Origin: Adiantum capillus-veneris
Lineage: Eukaryota; Streptophyta; Polypodiopsida; Polypodiales; Pteridaceae
Direction: 5' to 3'
DNA length: 64,000 bases
Assembly (NCBI GenBank): GCA_014529385.2
Contig: CM043950.1
Span: 77,326,435 to 77,390,434, forward strand
Shown here: positions 35,901 through 46,708 of the stretch, piece by piece
Layout of the letters: each line of letters opens with the position of its first letter
Position numbering within the stretch: position 1 is the first letter of the stretch
Program-made: the position numbers and the translations under genes
The notes under the pieces: model-generated
The model's database searches: none
The model's input: the letters and a program-made list of their open reading frames with translations, nothing else
Told to the model about the DNA's origin: nothing

Positions 35901-36862
35901 AACTTGGGTAGTATTGAAATGAAAACATTTTAGGGAAATTACAAGCGATACATTAACAAAAATGGTTTTTATATTCTATTTTTAAAAATTAAATTAAAAT
36001 AAGGGGTCATTCTGTTCAAGTGAACATATTAAGCGAGGTTTTTTAATTGGCTCTCAAACGCACGTTTGAAAGGGAGGTTTGAATAGTGCACCTGTGGGTT
36101 TTTGCAAGTGTTGTATTCACATGCATCCACACTAGATATGTTGTGGATACATGGCTCTCAAGTGAGTGTCCAGTTCCAAAAAAACATATAGGAATCACTT
36201 TTTTTCTCTATTTGACATGGTAAATTTCAACAAGGAACCTCATTTGGGAAGTATGTAAAAAAATTCCCTCCATACATTGTATTATATGTTGCAATTGCCT
36301 AGTGTTGTTAATTTTATTTGCTCTCTCTCTCTTTCTCTCTCTCTCTAAAGAAGAGATTGATTTCTCCTATTTGGAAATTTGATGTGAATGCACAAATGCT
36401 AATTTTTGAGAGGAGAGAGTATAATTGTGATCCATGTAGGCAAAAAAGTTTAAAATTTGGTGTAAGTAGTCTAAGGCTAACTAACATATATCAATTTATC
36501 GGCAATCATCTCCCATGGAAGAAAATTTGAGGGAGTGGAGGCTATGTATAATTATAGAAATCTATACCTTAACCAATCATGAAATTTTTTTTAAATTAAG
36601 TTGATCAACTTCATTAAAGAGTAATAACTTATTCGTAAAGAGCATTCTTATATAAGCATTTCAAAACGCTCAAGTTTTATTACAAGGAGGAGGGTAATGG
36701 GGGAGAACTTCAGCACCACGAGAGGGCCAACGTGCCTGCAAAGTGGCAGTTGGAAGGATGTCGAGGTTGGCTATGTAAGGGACGTTGTTAGGCTCAGCAC
36801 ATGCAAGGACAGCAAAGTTTTAACTCCGCCGCTGTTTCAAGTAGCTCAGCACCACGTCGGTT

Positions 36863-36868
<6 letters not shown>
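32931..36868. other. Long stretch without recognisable genes
   Basis: Mostly AT-rich. At 33366-34215 the composition is less AT-rich, with TTCTCGCAG (about 33820) and a run of short GTGCGA/GCGAGT repeats at about 33930; the sequence ATCAATACAAAGATCTCTTTCTC resembles LTR 3' ends, so an old LTR may be present, but no partner copy exists in the window. The rest shows no domains or structured repeats. Confidence 0.4.
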
Positions 36869-36929
<61 letters not shown>

Positions 36930-37029
36930 GGGCTGCCTGCATGGACGCTGATGTGAAAGAGAGAGAGAGGGAGAGAGAGACGCTGGTGTGTGTGTGCGTA
37001 TGCTGTGGACGAGAGAGAGAGAGAGAGAG
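36869..37029. repeat. Compound (GT)n/(GA)n microsatellite
   Basis: (GT) from 36869 to 36907, (GA) to 36928, then two more GA tracts separated by short repeats containing GGCTGCCTGCATGGACG (second copy near 37033). All reading frames across it are low-complexity artefacts. Confidence 0.95.
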
Positions 37030-37806
37030 CCGGGTTGCCTGCATGGACGTGCTGGGCTCTCCTTTTATGGAGGTAGAGTCGGCCCTCGCGAGTCACGCCC
37101 TTTCCTATCTCATTGGCAGCGACCGTTTCCCATGGCCCATCCGCTAGGGCTGGGTTGGAGAAAGTCTTTGTTCGCACTTCCGTCAATGCAAGGGTTTGCT
37201 CTAGTTGCAAGGTGAGATTTTACACGATTAGAGACTCAGTTTAAACTGTTAAAACTTGGCCATAAAATGTTGGAACTAGTTAACTCTTTAGGTGGATTAT
37301 GCTATGTTCCTTTTCTTTTTCAAAACATATAAATTTGTAGGGCATGGTTTCCTCTTAAGTTTTTCCATTTTGCTCAACTCCACTAGTTTTACATAACCTT
37401 TGCGAGCATATGCTTCCTATTCGATTGTCAAATGTCTCTCCAAACATGCTTAATGACAACGAGAACCTTCCCCCATAGATAGTCTACACGAAATGTTGCT
37501 TCTACAAGTTACCTAGCGGATTTACTAGTAGTTATGATTCAACTTTACTCGCACTGCCGTCTCTGCATCTATCTTTAGATTTATTAATCTGTTGGTTACT
37601 TGTTACCACGTGGCATTAGATTTAGATTTAAAAAAAACATTACTGCCATGTTAAGCTCTAAATTAAAAAAACTCCACGTGAAAAGCTACCAAGTGAATAA
37701 AATAAAAAAAGGACTATGTGTTACTCAATCAGAAGCAATTCGATCTTCTCCACGAGCAGTTCGCAGGTTCCCTACAAGCAGCTCGGAGTTTTGTCTGTAT
37801 CTACCC

Positions 37807-37809
<3 letters not shown>
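37030..37809. other. Spacer without recognisable gene
   Basis: Includes ATGCAAGGGTTTG and CTCTAGTTGCAAGGTGAG at about 37187-37217, repeated at 40425-40465. Otherwise unremarkable. Confidence 0.4.

Positions 37810-37861
<52 letters not shown>
37810..37861. repeat. (GA)26 microsatellite
   Basis: Uninterrupted GA dinucleotide tract of about 52 bp. Confidence 0.97.
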
Positions 37862-37864
<3 letters not shown>

Positions 37865-38224
37865 GCTAAGACATTAGTAGACGATGACGGCTTTGCACGC
37901 GCATGAGCTTTAATGGAATCATCAAATGTAGACCCTAGTGCCTTCCCATCGTGTTTGATCTATGGTGTTGGAAGTTGCAACACCCATTTATGGTGTTGAA
38001 AGTGGCAATGTCTAGCTAGTTGTACTGGCACCTTATACTTGCTCACGTGAAAGCAAAGAGCCATGAAGAAAAACCTACCTCCTCAACATGACGAGACCAT
38101 TCTTCAATAACATAGAGTCTATATGCAAAGCTTCTCCCTATACATTCCAGTAGTACAAGATTGACAATTGATCTCATCTACAACTGGTTTTCTTTTATAA
38201 ATAATGGTCAAGAAATAAAGCAGT

Positions 38225-38620
38225 TCAAGGTCCGTTGCAACTTGCATGTCTTACAGAGCATGACCTTTTGTACAAAGTTGCATGTAGCCAGTGGACCGGA
38301 CTTGTGATATGGCATGTGTTACAAAGCTCCCATGCATGACTACAAACTGGGGGAAGTTGGGCAAGATCACCGAGGAAGAGACCATATTTGTTGTTGAAAG
38401 GATTTGCCAATGTACTGCTAGTTACGTTGACATTTTGTCTTACGATAAGGTCAAAATTCGTTTCAATTAACATGGATAGCTCGTCTATAATTATAATATA
38501 TGCCTCTTTTATGTCCAATTATCTCTCATCAGTCTCATGAATAGAGAGGGGATATTGTTAACTTGTGGTTGGTATCTTGAACTTGTAATGGACTCTAGAT
38601 GCAATGTTGCTAAGTCTTGC
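38225..38620 (-). pseudogene. PIF1/Helitron-type helicase fragment
   Basis: Minus-strand translation gives IIIIDELSMLIETNFDL, which is Walker B with DE, and NNKYGLFLGDLAQLPPVC, a motif characteristic of PIF1 helicases (FxGDxxQLPPV). Upstream in the same direction, before a TAA-type break near 38518, homology-like sequence continues (SSRYQPQVNNIPSLFMRLM). Only about 130 residues remain; the Walker A part and the C-terminal motifs are not found nearby. Such fragments come from Helitron transposons or host PIF1 genes. I favour a Helitron relic because of the repeat-rich setting. Confidence 0.65.
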
Positions 38621-39699
38621 TCTGATGGGAAAGCACCCAACAATAATACATAAGTGAGGGAAGGAGGAGTACATGTCTATTTCATTTGTCTTTCAACCTC
38701 CTTTATCGCTATATATGTGAGGTATGCCGCCATGCACGAGGGATATAATTTCTAGACTGTGAGAAAAGATGTCGCATTGCATGCTCCAAATTTTATACAG
38801 CGCAATAATTTCAAACCATGACCTAGCATATAGACGATAAGCTAGTTTCAAGTTGGCTGCAGTTTTCTTCCTAGCTTATTGACGCTTGGACTGTAATCTT
38901 CTAGGTCTTGAGAACCTCATATTGATACCTAGTAGAAGAGCAACAAGGACATATATAGTATGGCATAAACTATTTAGACACCTAGTATGGTATTAATTAT
39001 GTAGAGCCAAAGTAAATATGCGCAAGGTGAATTCACTATTGCGATACACCACATGCATTCACTACTTGTATTGTTACCACTGTAATACATCACATGCATT
39101 GGCTAGCAACCGTATGCAAATAGCTATGCATGTAACTAATATGTGAAGATGTTGATCGACATCGAGTGTAGTTCTGAAAACAAGATCCAAATAAACCGAA
39201 GAAAAGGAAGTAATTAACGTAGAAAATTCTAAAACAAGAAAATAGATAAAGCATAAATGAACTGCAAATATATGAGGTGCTTTACTGACATGCAATGTTG
39301 TGTTGTTTTATTGTCCAATCTACATGCCAAATATTTGAGTCAAGCTACAAAAAAGCAATGTGAATAGCTAAACATATCATCTTTCAATGAAACGTCACAT
39401 AATAAAAGTGCAAAGTATACAGTGGGTGTCATACAAAAGTATGGTGGAGAGTTGACACTATGGTCTCTGCAAAAAAATATAAGAAATGGAAGCCATGCTC
39501 TGCCCTGTAGCATTTATGTGTTGCACCAAGAAAACACATGCACATGGGACATTGGATGCAGATAATGGACCTTGCACTGTCGTCAAGTTGGAGTCACGCT
39601 TGTGAAATTGGAAGGTATAGTGTCGTGAATATATGTCCTCCTTGCCATACATAAAGCATGCAAATGTAGCTTTATGTTCCATGTCATTTGACCAATATT

Positions 39700-39700
<1 letters not shown>
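38621..39700. other. Spacer without recognisable gene
   Basis: AT-rich, no coding frame or repeat found. Confidence 0.4.
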
Positions 39701-39702
<2 letters not shown>

Positions 39703-39777
<75 letters not shown>

Positions 39778-39820
39778 TCTCTCTCTCTCTTTTTGTGTGT
39801 GTGTGTGTGCGCGCACGTGC
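39703..39820. repeat. (CT)n/(GT)n microsatellite
   Basis: CT tract of about 88 bp with one CC interruption, then TTTTT and a short GT/GC tract (GTGTGTGTGCGCGCACGTGC). Confidence 0.97.
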
Positions 39821-39869
39821 GTGTGCATTGTAAGCTACTTCGGTCTGCAATATGTCTTCTTGCCTCCTT

Positions 39870-40086
39870 GTTCACTAACCCGCGTTATGTATTGTGCTTC
39901 CAAAATGCACATGATAATGGGCATCTTGAGGGTGACATCCCCATAGAGAAAGACATTATATTCTATCATCTCATCAATAATCCAACCGGGTATCTAGCGA
40001 ACTACAAATACGTGTTGTTTATGGGCATTAGTACGGGTGGCGTTCCGGTTGATTTCATTCACCTTCAAAATAGAGCCAAAAAGTAG
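39870..40086 (+). other. Short unrecognised frame next to the CT tract
   Basis: About 70 codons outside the repeat (HDNGHLEGDIPIEKDIIF; GISTGGVPVDFIHLQNRAKK) ending in TAG. Not low complexity and plausibly a remnant exon, but no family recognised. Could be linked to the helicase relic 1.3 kb away, which is on the other strand. Confidence 0.2.
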
Positions 40087-40534
40087 CGGGGACATTGTCA
40101 TATTTAAAAGTTAAGAAGCCTATACTACCTTGCATTTAACTACCTACAAGGCATTGTGGCAAGCTATGAACGACTAGAACTTGTAAATACCCCATGTTAT
40201 ACTCCTCAACACATCACCATGCGGTTCAAGGCAACACGACATCGATTTTGTTAGTCCATTTGAAGTATGCTATTTCCAAGGGGTTTTAATGAAGGACTCA
40301 ATCAAGTAGCAAGTCTCTTCAACACAATCCGAAGGTGAGTGTGTAATGAGTGTGTTTTTGTGACCATAAAGATGATATACCTAAGCTCATCACCAATAAT
40401 TGTAAAATATCTATTGTGTTACATGCAAGGGTTTGGTATTTCCGCTCTAGTTGCAAGGTGAGGTCTTCACAACCTTCAAAACTTTACATGAGAAGATTTA
40501 AACTACTAATTATACGCCCCCGTGTCCCGTGCGC
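40087..40534. other. Spacer before element C
   Basis: Contains the second copy of the ATGCAAGGG…TCTAGTTGCAAGGTGAG repeat (40425-40465). The GC-rich inverted motif CGCCCCCGTGTCCCGTGCG lies just left of the element C LTR. Confidence 0.4.
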
Positions 40535-41324
40535 TGTTGTGCCGCTCCACTTCCACGATGGGAAAAAGAGTAAAGAGAAGCATAAAAAGTCTATTTGAAG
40601 CTCACAAATTTATTGAGCAGTGACCAGGGCTCGAGAACAAGTAAGGATATCCAAAAAGTGTATGCTTTATGTGGTTATGAAGGCCTAAGCGTAGAGATTT
40701 TATGCTTGAAGAAAAGGTTTTACATGTGAAAAGGCTCTTAGGACATATAAGGCAACTTGGGTAGAGGAAGACATGTGGTCAGTGCTAAAAAGGAAAGTGT
40801 GTGAGAGACTTCACATCTTGGCATGAGGGAGGCCGAAAAAGTCCTATTCTGGAAATTTTTGTAAAACAGGTTTTTGGACAAAACGGGCTGATTGGCAGAA
40901 GGTAAAGGGCGTTTTGAGCATCTTTGCGTCTCACGCAGAGAGGCTAATTCTATACCGATTAGGAGATATTCAAGTTTTCGTGCTCTTTTGTATTAGCGGG
41001 GAGAAAGCCATAAGCTTTGAGCACTCTAATCCTAAGCCAAGCTTCCATAGCCCACTCTCATCCAATCTTCCATAGCCAATCTAATCAAAGACACCATAGG
41101 CCACTCTAATCCAAGCTTCCAAGCCACTCTAATCGTGGAAGGAGTTTAAATAATGTATGCAGCAGTACTGTTAATGATAATCAAGCTTCAAGATCTTGTT
41201 CAAGCTGTTAATTTTAGAGTTTGTCTATATTCATTGTGTCTGCTGCAACTGTCTTCCTGACACCTCTCACAGCCAGAGGCCCCGCGCCTTCCCGACTCAC
41301 CTTCTGAACACAAATCCCTCAACA
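40535..41324 (+). repeat. Element C 5' LTR
   Basis: Starts TGTTGTGCCGCTCC, ends CCCTCAACA just before the PBS; 790 bp. The U5 part has short repeats of the type CCAAGCTTCCATAGCC/CACTCTAATC (about 41030-41140). The start is fixed by the match to 55944. Confidence 0.88.
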
Positions 41325-41328
41325 TTCT

Positions 41329-41346
41329 TGGTGAACCCGACGTGAA
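41329..41346 (+). other. Element C primer binding site
   Basis: TGGTGAACCCGACGTGAA, four bases after the LTR CA. It begins with TGG as a tRNA CCA complement must, but is not the iMet sequence used by element A; the priming tRNA is not assigned. Confidence 0.7.
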
Positions 41347-41363
41347 ACAAGCCGAGGTGAGCA

Positions 41364-43045
41364 TTGTGGTGGAAGAAGATGTTGACACCGCAAGAGGCTG
41401 CCATGCAGCAAATGATGCAGCAGTTTGTTTCTTATATGCAACAACAACAGCCTGCCCAACAGCAGTACAATTTGCAAGAAAGGATCCGTAAAGCTCGGCA
41501 CATGGTTACCGAGAAATTGCATCGATTTGAAGGCCGGGATATCCGGGATATTAGCAAAGTTTTCAATATCTACAAGCAGGCAATGGAAGAGAATGGTATT
41601 GATGATCAGAATGCAGTGGAAGGGTTTAATTTGATTGCAGAGCTGGAACTCAGGAGTCGAATTAAAGAAATTCAGACGGTTCAAGCCCCGAATTGGCAAG
41701 ATTTCAAGAAGGCGCTTCAAGAGGAATACTTCCTTGAGGATTCACAAAGAGTAACAAGGCAAAGCTTTATGAAGTGAGTGCAGAAGAAGAACAAAAAATT
41801 GTCTGCAAGAGAATTATTACGCGAATTTGACAAGAAGTTCGAGCAACTGTCCTCGACGGAGCAACGTTTGATGAGGGATCAAAAGGTTGAGCTATTCATT
41901 CAGGCTGCTGATGCTCGACTTCAGAAGAGTCTAGTGCAGTTGCTGGAGGATTCAATAGGAGAATTGGGCTTAACATCCGATTGGAAGGTAGTCACTGATG
42001 GAGTCAACATGATCGTGAAACGACAGATGAGAGTCGATAAGATAATCGTGGCTGACATCATGGATGTTTCGGAAGAGGAACCTAAAGAGAAAACAACCTC
42101 GGCAATACTAAGAGTGGAGGAGCTAGTTCTTGACGAATTGGTGAAAGGTATTCAAGAATTAAATTTGAATTGTAAAGCTGTTAAATTTGACGGACTAGCT
42201 GCAAAGGGGTCTACATTTGAGCCTAGACAGCAGCCACCACGCAAAGGCTGGGACCGATGCATGTGGTGTGACAGTGAAGACCACAAGTACGTTAAAGAAT
42301 GCGATGATTTTGACGAAGCTTATAAAATGAACGTGGTGTTCTAGAAGGACAAGAAGATACACCTTAGGGCAACAGGTGAGATTCTCCGCTTGAACTGAGG
42401 TAGGGGCGGCATGAAGAAGATAGTTGAAGAGATCCATCATAATGTTGCTCTTGTGGAAGCAGCTACATATGGGCTGCAAGTCTACGGAAAGGGTGATGAT
42501 GATGGTGCAGGTACCAATGGTTAATTATGGCCTTATGCTTTGAAGACAGCAGAAACATCACATGTAACTTATGGGAATCTGCGGCAAGTAGGGAATTCAA
42601 TTCGAGAAACCACAGGGTGGATTTATCCAGTGGATTCCCTCTCGGTGTATACATTCATTGCGAAGTCTCAAGCTAATGAGGCTATGATGGAGGAAAAGCG
42701 GAAAAGAGATGAAGAAGCTCCTGGGACATCGAAAAAGACAACGCGGTTCAAGAGCAAGCAAGAAGAAGGTCCTGCTCCTAAGCCCGCTTTTGAAGTGGTG
42801 ATGGAGGAGGCACCCAAGCACAAAAAGCAAGGTAAACCAAGGGGACCCTCATATAAGCTTAAGTCTGACATTGAATTAGCTATAGATGTAAATAAAGTTT
42901 TTGAAGAGAGCATTCTGAATAGCAAAGTGGAGCTCACATTGGGTGATATTCTGGGCATTGCCAAACGTGAGTTTCATGAGGAGATAATTGACATCATCAA
43001 AGAAAGCAGCAGTTACCAAGTGAATTATAGGAGCCGAAATCAGTG
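41364..43045 (+). pseudogene. Element C Gag
   Basis: Frame 1 starts MWWKKMLTPQEAAMQQMMQQ, a Gln-rich N-terminus, then a capsid-like helical region (KLHRFEGRDIRDISKVFNIY; WQDFKKALQEEYFLEDSQRV). A TGA at 41775 interrupts it, and homology-like sequence continues (ARELLREFDKKFEQLSSTEQ). A zinc-knuckle variant, CMWCDSEDHKYVKEC, has five residues rather than four between His and the last Cys. Further stops at 42342, about 42397 and 42523 precede the C-terminal part (IRETTGWIYPVDSLSVYTFI; VFEESILNSKVELTLGDIL), which ends at a TGA near 43044. Several of these stops sit where Trp would fit (TGG to TGA/TAG). Confidence 0.8.
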
Positions 43046-43063
43046 AGGAGCCAGGCGGTACAC

Positions 43064-43747
43064 CACATTGAAGCAATTTTGGACGACTATGAAGAGTATT
43101 TGGCGAATCTTGAAGAAGAAGAAGAGTAGAGGTTTGTGGTGGTGTCAAATCCAACCGTGCCTGAGGTAAGGCATGTTCATTTCAATGAAGATAAAGATAG
43201 TGAAAGTATACCAAGGAGTCACTTTTCAAGGACTCATTGGGCAAGAGCAACAACTGAAACTGTTGTGAAGCTTGGCGACATCGAAGAACCGGTCTTAGCA
43301 CTCATAGATCATGGATCAGAGATCAATTTGATGGCTAAAATCTTGCACACAAAGGGGAAATGGCCTATTGATGTGGACCATGGTTGGCGGATTCGCGCTG
43401 CCAATATGCTTCTAGGCGACCTCTATGGTGCTTGTGCCAATGTTAAGGTAATTGTAGGCGATGTCTGTGATGAGAAAACATTCTTTATACAGGAGAATTC
43501 CTCTTATCATTTAATTATGGGACAACCCTACATTACGGTTGTACGAATGGAAACCAAAGTGCTCGATGATGGCTCGGCCTATGCCAGGGTTCGGAGCCAA
43601 GATGGTAAGAAAGCAGTGCAGTTCTTGACTGTATGTGTTGACCATGCTAGGAATAAGGAGAGTATACGTGATCATCCAATGCCGAAGATACGCAAGGAAT
43701 TTATAGAAGAGAGGTTTGCACAGGATTTTCTCGGAGTGCCATTATAA
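43064..43747 (+). pseudogene. Element C aspartic protease
   Basis: After a frame change and a TAG at about 43127 comes VRHVHFNEDKD and then the retropepsin core: VLALIDHGSEINLMAKIL, where DHGS stands at the D-[ST]-G position, and YHLIMGQPYITVV as the ILG-like second motif. The retropepsin would cut Gag-Pol. The Ser/Thr-to-His change after the catalytic Asp is unusual; element D has EHGLEI at the same place, so the His may be lineage-typical rather than a lesion. Confidence 0.75.
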
Positions 43748-43812
43748 AGCGGGACTATGGTCGTACAAGTGAGGAGAAGTTCCCGCAAAGAGAAGCTTTC
43801 TCTTCGGGGTTT

Positions 43813-45354
43813 TTGGGGTTAACATCTGAAGATTCAGTCTCTTTCAGAAAATTTAATGATTTACCAAAGTGGGAAAAACAGCATGTTTCAAGTATCCAAA
43901 ATGAATTGCAGGGTTGTGGTGTGCTTGAATCAGATGATGTGATTCTCGGAGTCTTTGAAGAGGTATATTATGTAGATACTATGTCAGAGCATGAGGAAAT
44001 CAGCCACAACAAGTTACAAAGAGGAACTAAAGTAGTCAAGGTCCATTCAATGGACATGTATGATGAGTTAAGTATATATGAAGCCCTTATGCATATTGAT
44101 GATAATTCAGGTGAAGCTGTTGAAGTGCAGGTAGAGACAAAATACAAGTCTGTTGCAAAGAAAGTGAGGCTAGTGGCTACACCGCTACCTAAAGGAAGTG
44201 ATGGGATGATCAAGGAGGCTTCTCGACAACCTATACTCAAAGATCCAAAGAACATAGGGCATAAGTTTACTAAGGAGACACTGCAGCAGTTGAAGGTTCG
44301 AGAAGACGGTTTCCTCAATGAAGAGGAGATCAAATGTTTTCAAGGTATGCTCAAAAAACATGGTAAAGCTTTCTCTTTTGAGCCAAGTGAGATTGGGTGT
44401 GTGGATCCAAGTGTTGTTTCACCAATGGTTATTTTCACTGTTCCACACATGCCATGGAGCTTGCGTCCTATTCCAGTTCCTTAACCTCACTTGCCAAATC
44501 TTATCAATTTGCTTAATGAAAAGATTCAAATGGGAATTTTGGAGCCATCATGTGCTCCGTATTCTAATCGATGGTTTATTGTTCGGAAGAAAAATGGTAC
44601 ATTAAGGTTCATTCAGGATATGCAACCAGTTAACAAGGTAACAATCCGCAATGTGGGTACTGGTCCAATTGTGGATGAATTTGCTAAGGCCTTTGTAGGT
44701 AGGTCTATTTACTCCATGGGTGATATTTATTGAGAATATGATCAATTCCAGTTAGCTTTGGAGAGCAGGGATTTTACTACAATGCGTACTCCTCTTGGTT
44801 TGGTAAGGATGTGGACTCTGCCACAGGGTGCTACTAATTCAGTAGCTCATATGATGAATGGCATGAATAAGGTATTAAGGGACCTTATCCCACATGTTAC
44901 TATGCCTTTCATTGATGATCTACCAATTAGGGCCTGTGAAGAAAGCTCAAAAGATGAAGCAAAACACCACAAGGGGTGCTGACAGTTTGTTGCTCAACAT
45001 ATTGCTGACCGTGATGCTATATTCTCGAGGCTTGAAGAAGTTAACTCAACACTTTCAAGTCAAAGATCAACTTTTGGTGCTAAGGAGGTCTTAATTGTGG
45101 GACATATGCGCAGTTCTAAAGGAAGAAGACCAAGTACAACAAAAGTTGAAGCAATCCAAAAGATGAAGGAAACATGTTCTTCAGTTACTAAGGCTCGACG
45201 ATTCTTAGGCGCATGTCTATTCTATCGTATTTGGCTGCCACAGTTTGCTCATGTTGCAGAGGTGCTGTATCAATTGCTACAAAAACTTAAGAGGTTTGTT
45301 TGGGAAGAAGTTCACACACAAGCTATTAAGAAATTAAAGAAGATGCTTCTTGAG
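43813..45354 (+). pseudogene. Element C reverse transcriptase, N-terminal and palm/fingers
   Basis: 43813-44484 is a protease-RT linker (VEVQVETKYKSVAKKV; IGHKFTKETLQQLKVREDG; HGKAFSFEPSEIGCVDPSVV). After a TAA come RT motifs: GILEPSCAPYSNRWFIVRKK, LRFIQDMQPVNKV, IYSMGDIY (first Asp) followed by a TGA, TMRTPLGLVRMWTLPQGATN, and VTMPFIDDLPI (xIDD catalytic pair). A frame change near 44990 leads to the thumb (KARRFLGACLFYRIWLPQF). The hAT insertion cuts it at 45354; the gene resumes at 53996. Confidence 0.88.
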
Positions 45355-45740
45355 CAGGGATTTTAATTACGCGATGACACATTTTGTTAAATGTTAATTA
45401 TTGTTGTTATTATCACTATTTTTTTCATGTTAATAACATATCTAATGTCATGACTTACAAAAACCAGTAGCAAACGTAGAACCGGTGGGACAACCAACAA
45501 TCCCGACAGGCCCGGCGGGTTTATGATGAAACCCGGCGGGCCCGGCGGGACAAGCAAGAATGCCGCCGGACCCGTCATGTACCCCCTCCATATTTGGCGG
45601 CTCTATATAACTCGGTAGTAGACATCACATCACATCACCTCTTCCTCTAAATTTGGTCATCCTTTAAAATTTAGAAGAAAAACTAAAGGTAAAATAATGA
45701 ATAGTCTTTTGAAAAAATTAAAACTTAATGTAACTCTGAG

Positions 45741-46480
45741 CATGGATCATTAGTTCTTTTTTGGACTGAACTAATTCTTGAAAGGAGGTAGAAAGGTGAA
45801 TCTTTGGGTCGGCATATCTACATTTGGGATGGACTAATCTCATGTTTGGTTCACTGTTATATTTGCTAAATTGATTGCTATATTGATTAGAACTTCTATC
45901 ATGGGTCATTAGTTCTTTTTTGGACTGAAGTGATTCTTGAAAAGAGATAGAAAGGTGAATCTTTGGGTCGATATCTCTACTTTTGGGATGGACTGATCAC
46001 ATGTTTGATTCACCGTTGTATTTGCTTGCTAGTCCGATTAGAGCTCCAATCATGGGTCATTAGTTCTTTTTTGGACTGGATTGATTCATGAAAGGAGGTA
46101 GAAAGGTGAATCTTTGGGTCGATATCTCTACTTTTGGGATGGACTGATCACATGTTTGATTCATCGTTGTATTTGCTTGCTATTCCGATTAGAGCTCCAA
46201 TCATGGGTCATTAGTTCTTTTTTGGACTGGACTGATTCATGAAAGGAGGAGGGAAGGTGAATCTTTGGGTCGATATCTCTACTTTTGGGATGGACTGATC
46301 ACATGTTTGATTCACCGTTGTATTTGCTTGCTATTTCGATTAGAGTTCCAATCATGGGTCATTAGTTATTTTTTGGACTGGACTGATTCATGAAAGGGGT
46401 AGGAAGGTAAATCTTTGGGTCGATATCTCTACTTTTGGGATGGATCACATATTTGATTCACCATTGTATTTGCTTGGTCA
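45741..46480. repeat. Left subterminal tandem array of the hAT
   Basis: Five units starting at about 45741, 45900, 46051, 46202 and 46353, period about 151 bp (first unit about 160). Each begins CATGGGTCATTAGTTCTTTT and contains GGTGAATCTTTGGGTCGATA and GGACTGATCACATGTTTGAT. The inner units are nearly identical. Possibly transposase-binding subterminal DNA or simple expansion. Confidence 0.93.
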
Positions 46481-46708
46481 TGTTTGAGTAGATTGAGGTT
46501 TATTCCCTTCAGGCTTCACTACTACGCTTGTGTGTGATATTGATTATAACACTAATGTTTGGTTTGAATAATACTTGAAAGAAGAGATAGCATACTGAGC
46601 TATGTTTATTGGTATTTCAAGCATCCAATAAGTATGTCTCCCACCGGGAATGTGAGAGGTGATGTTGGTGTCTCAATCCTGGCTTCCTTGAGGAGACCTC
46701 TTACCTCG

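Noticed and set aside
45741-46480. CRISPR-like or 5S rDNA-like array
   Set aside because: About 151-bp contiguous units without spacers; no 5S rRNA promoter boxes or sequence recognised.
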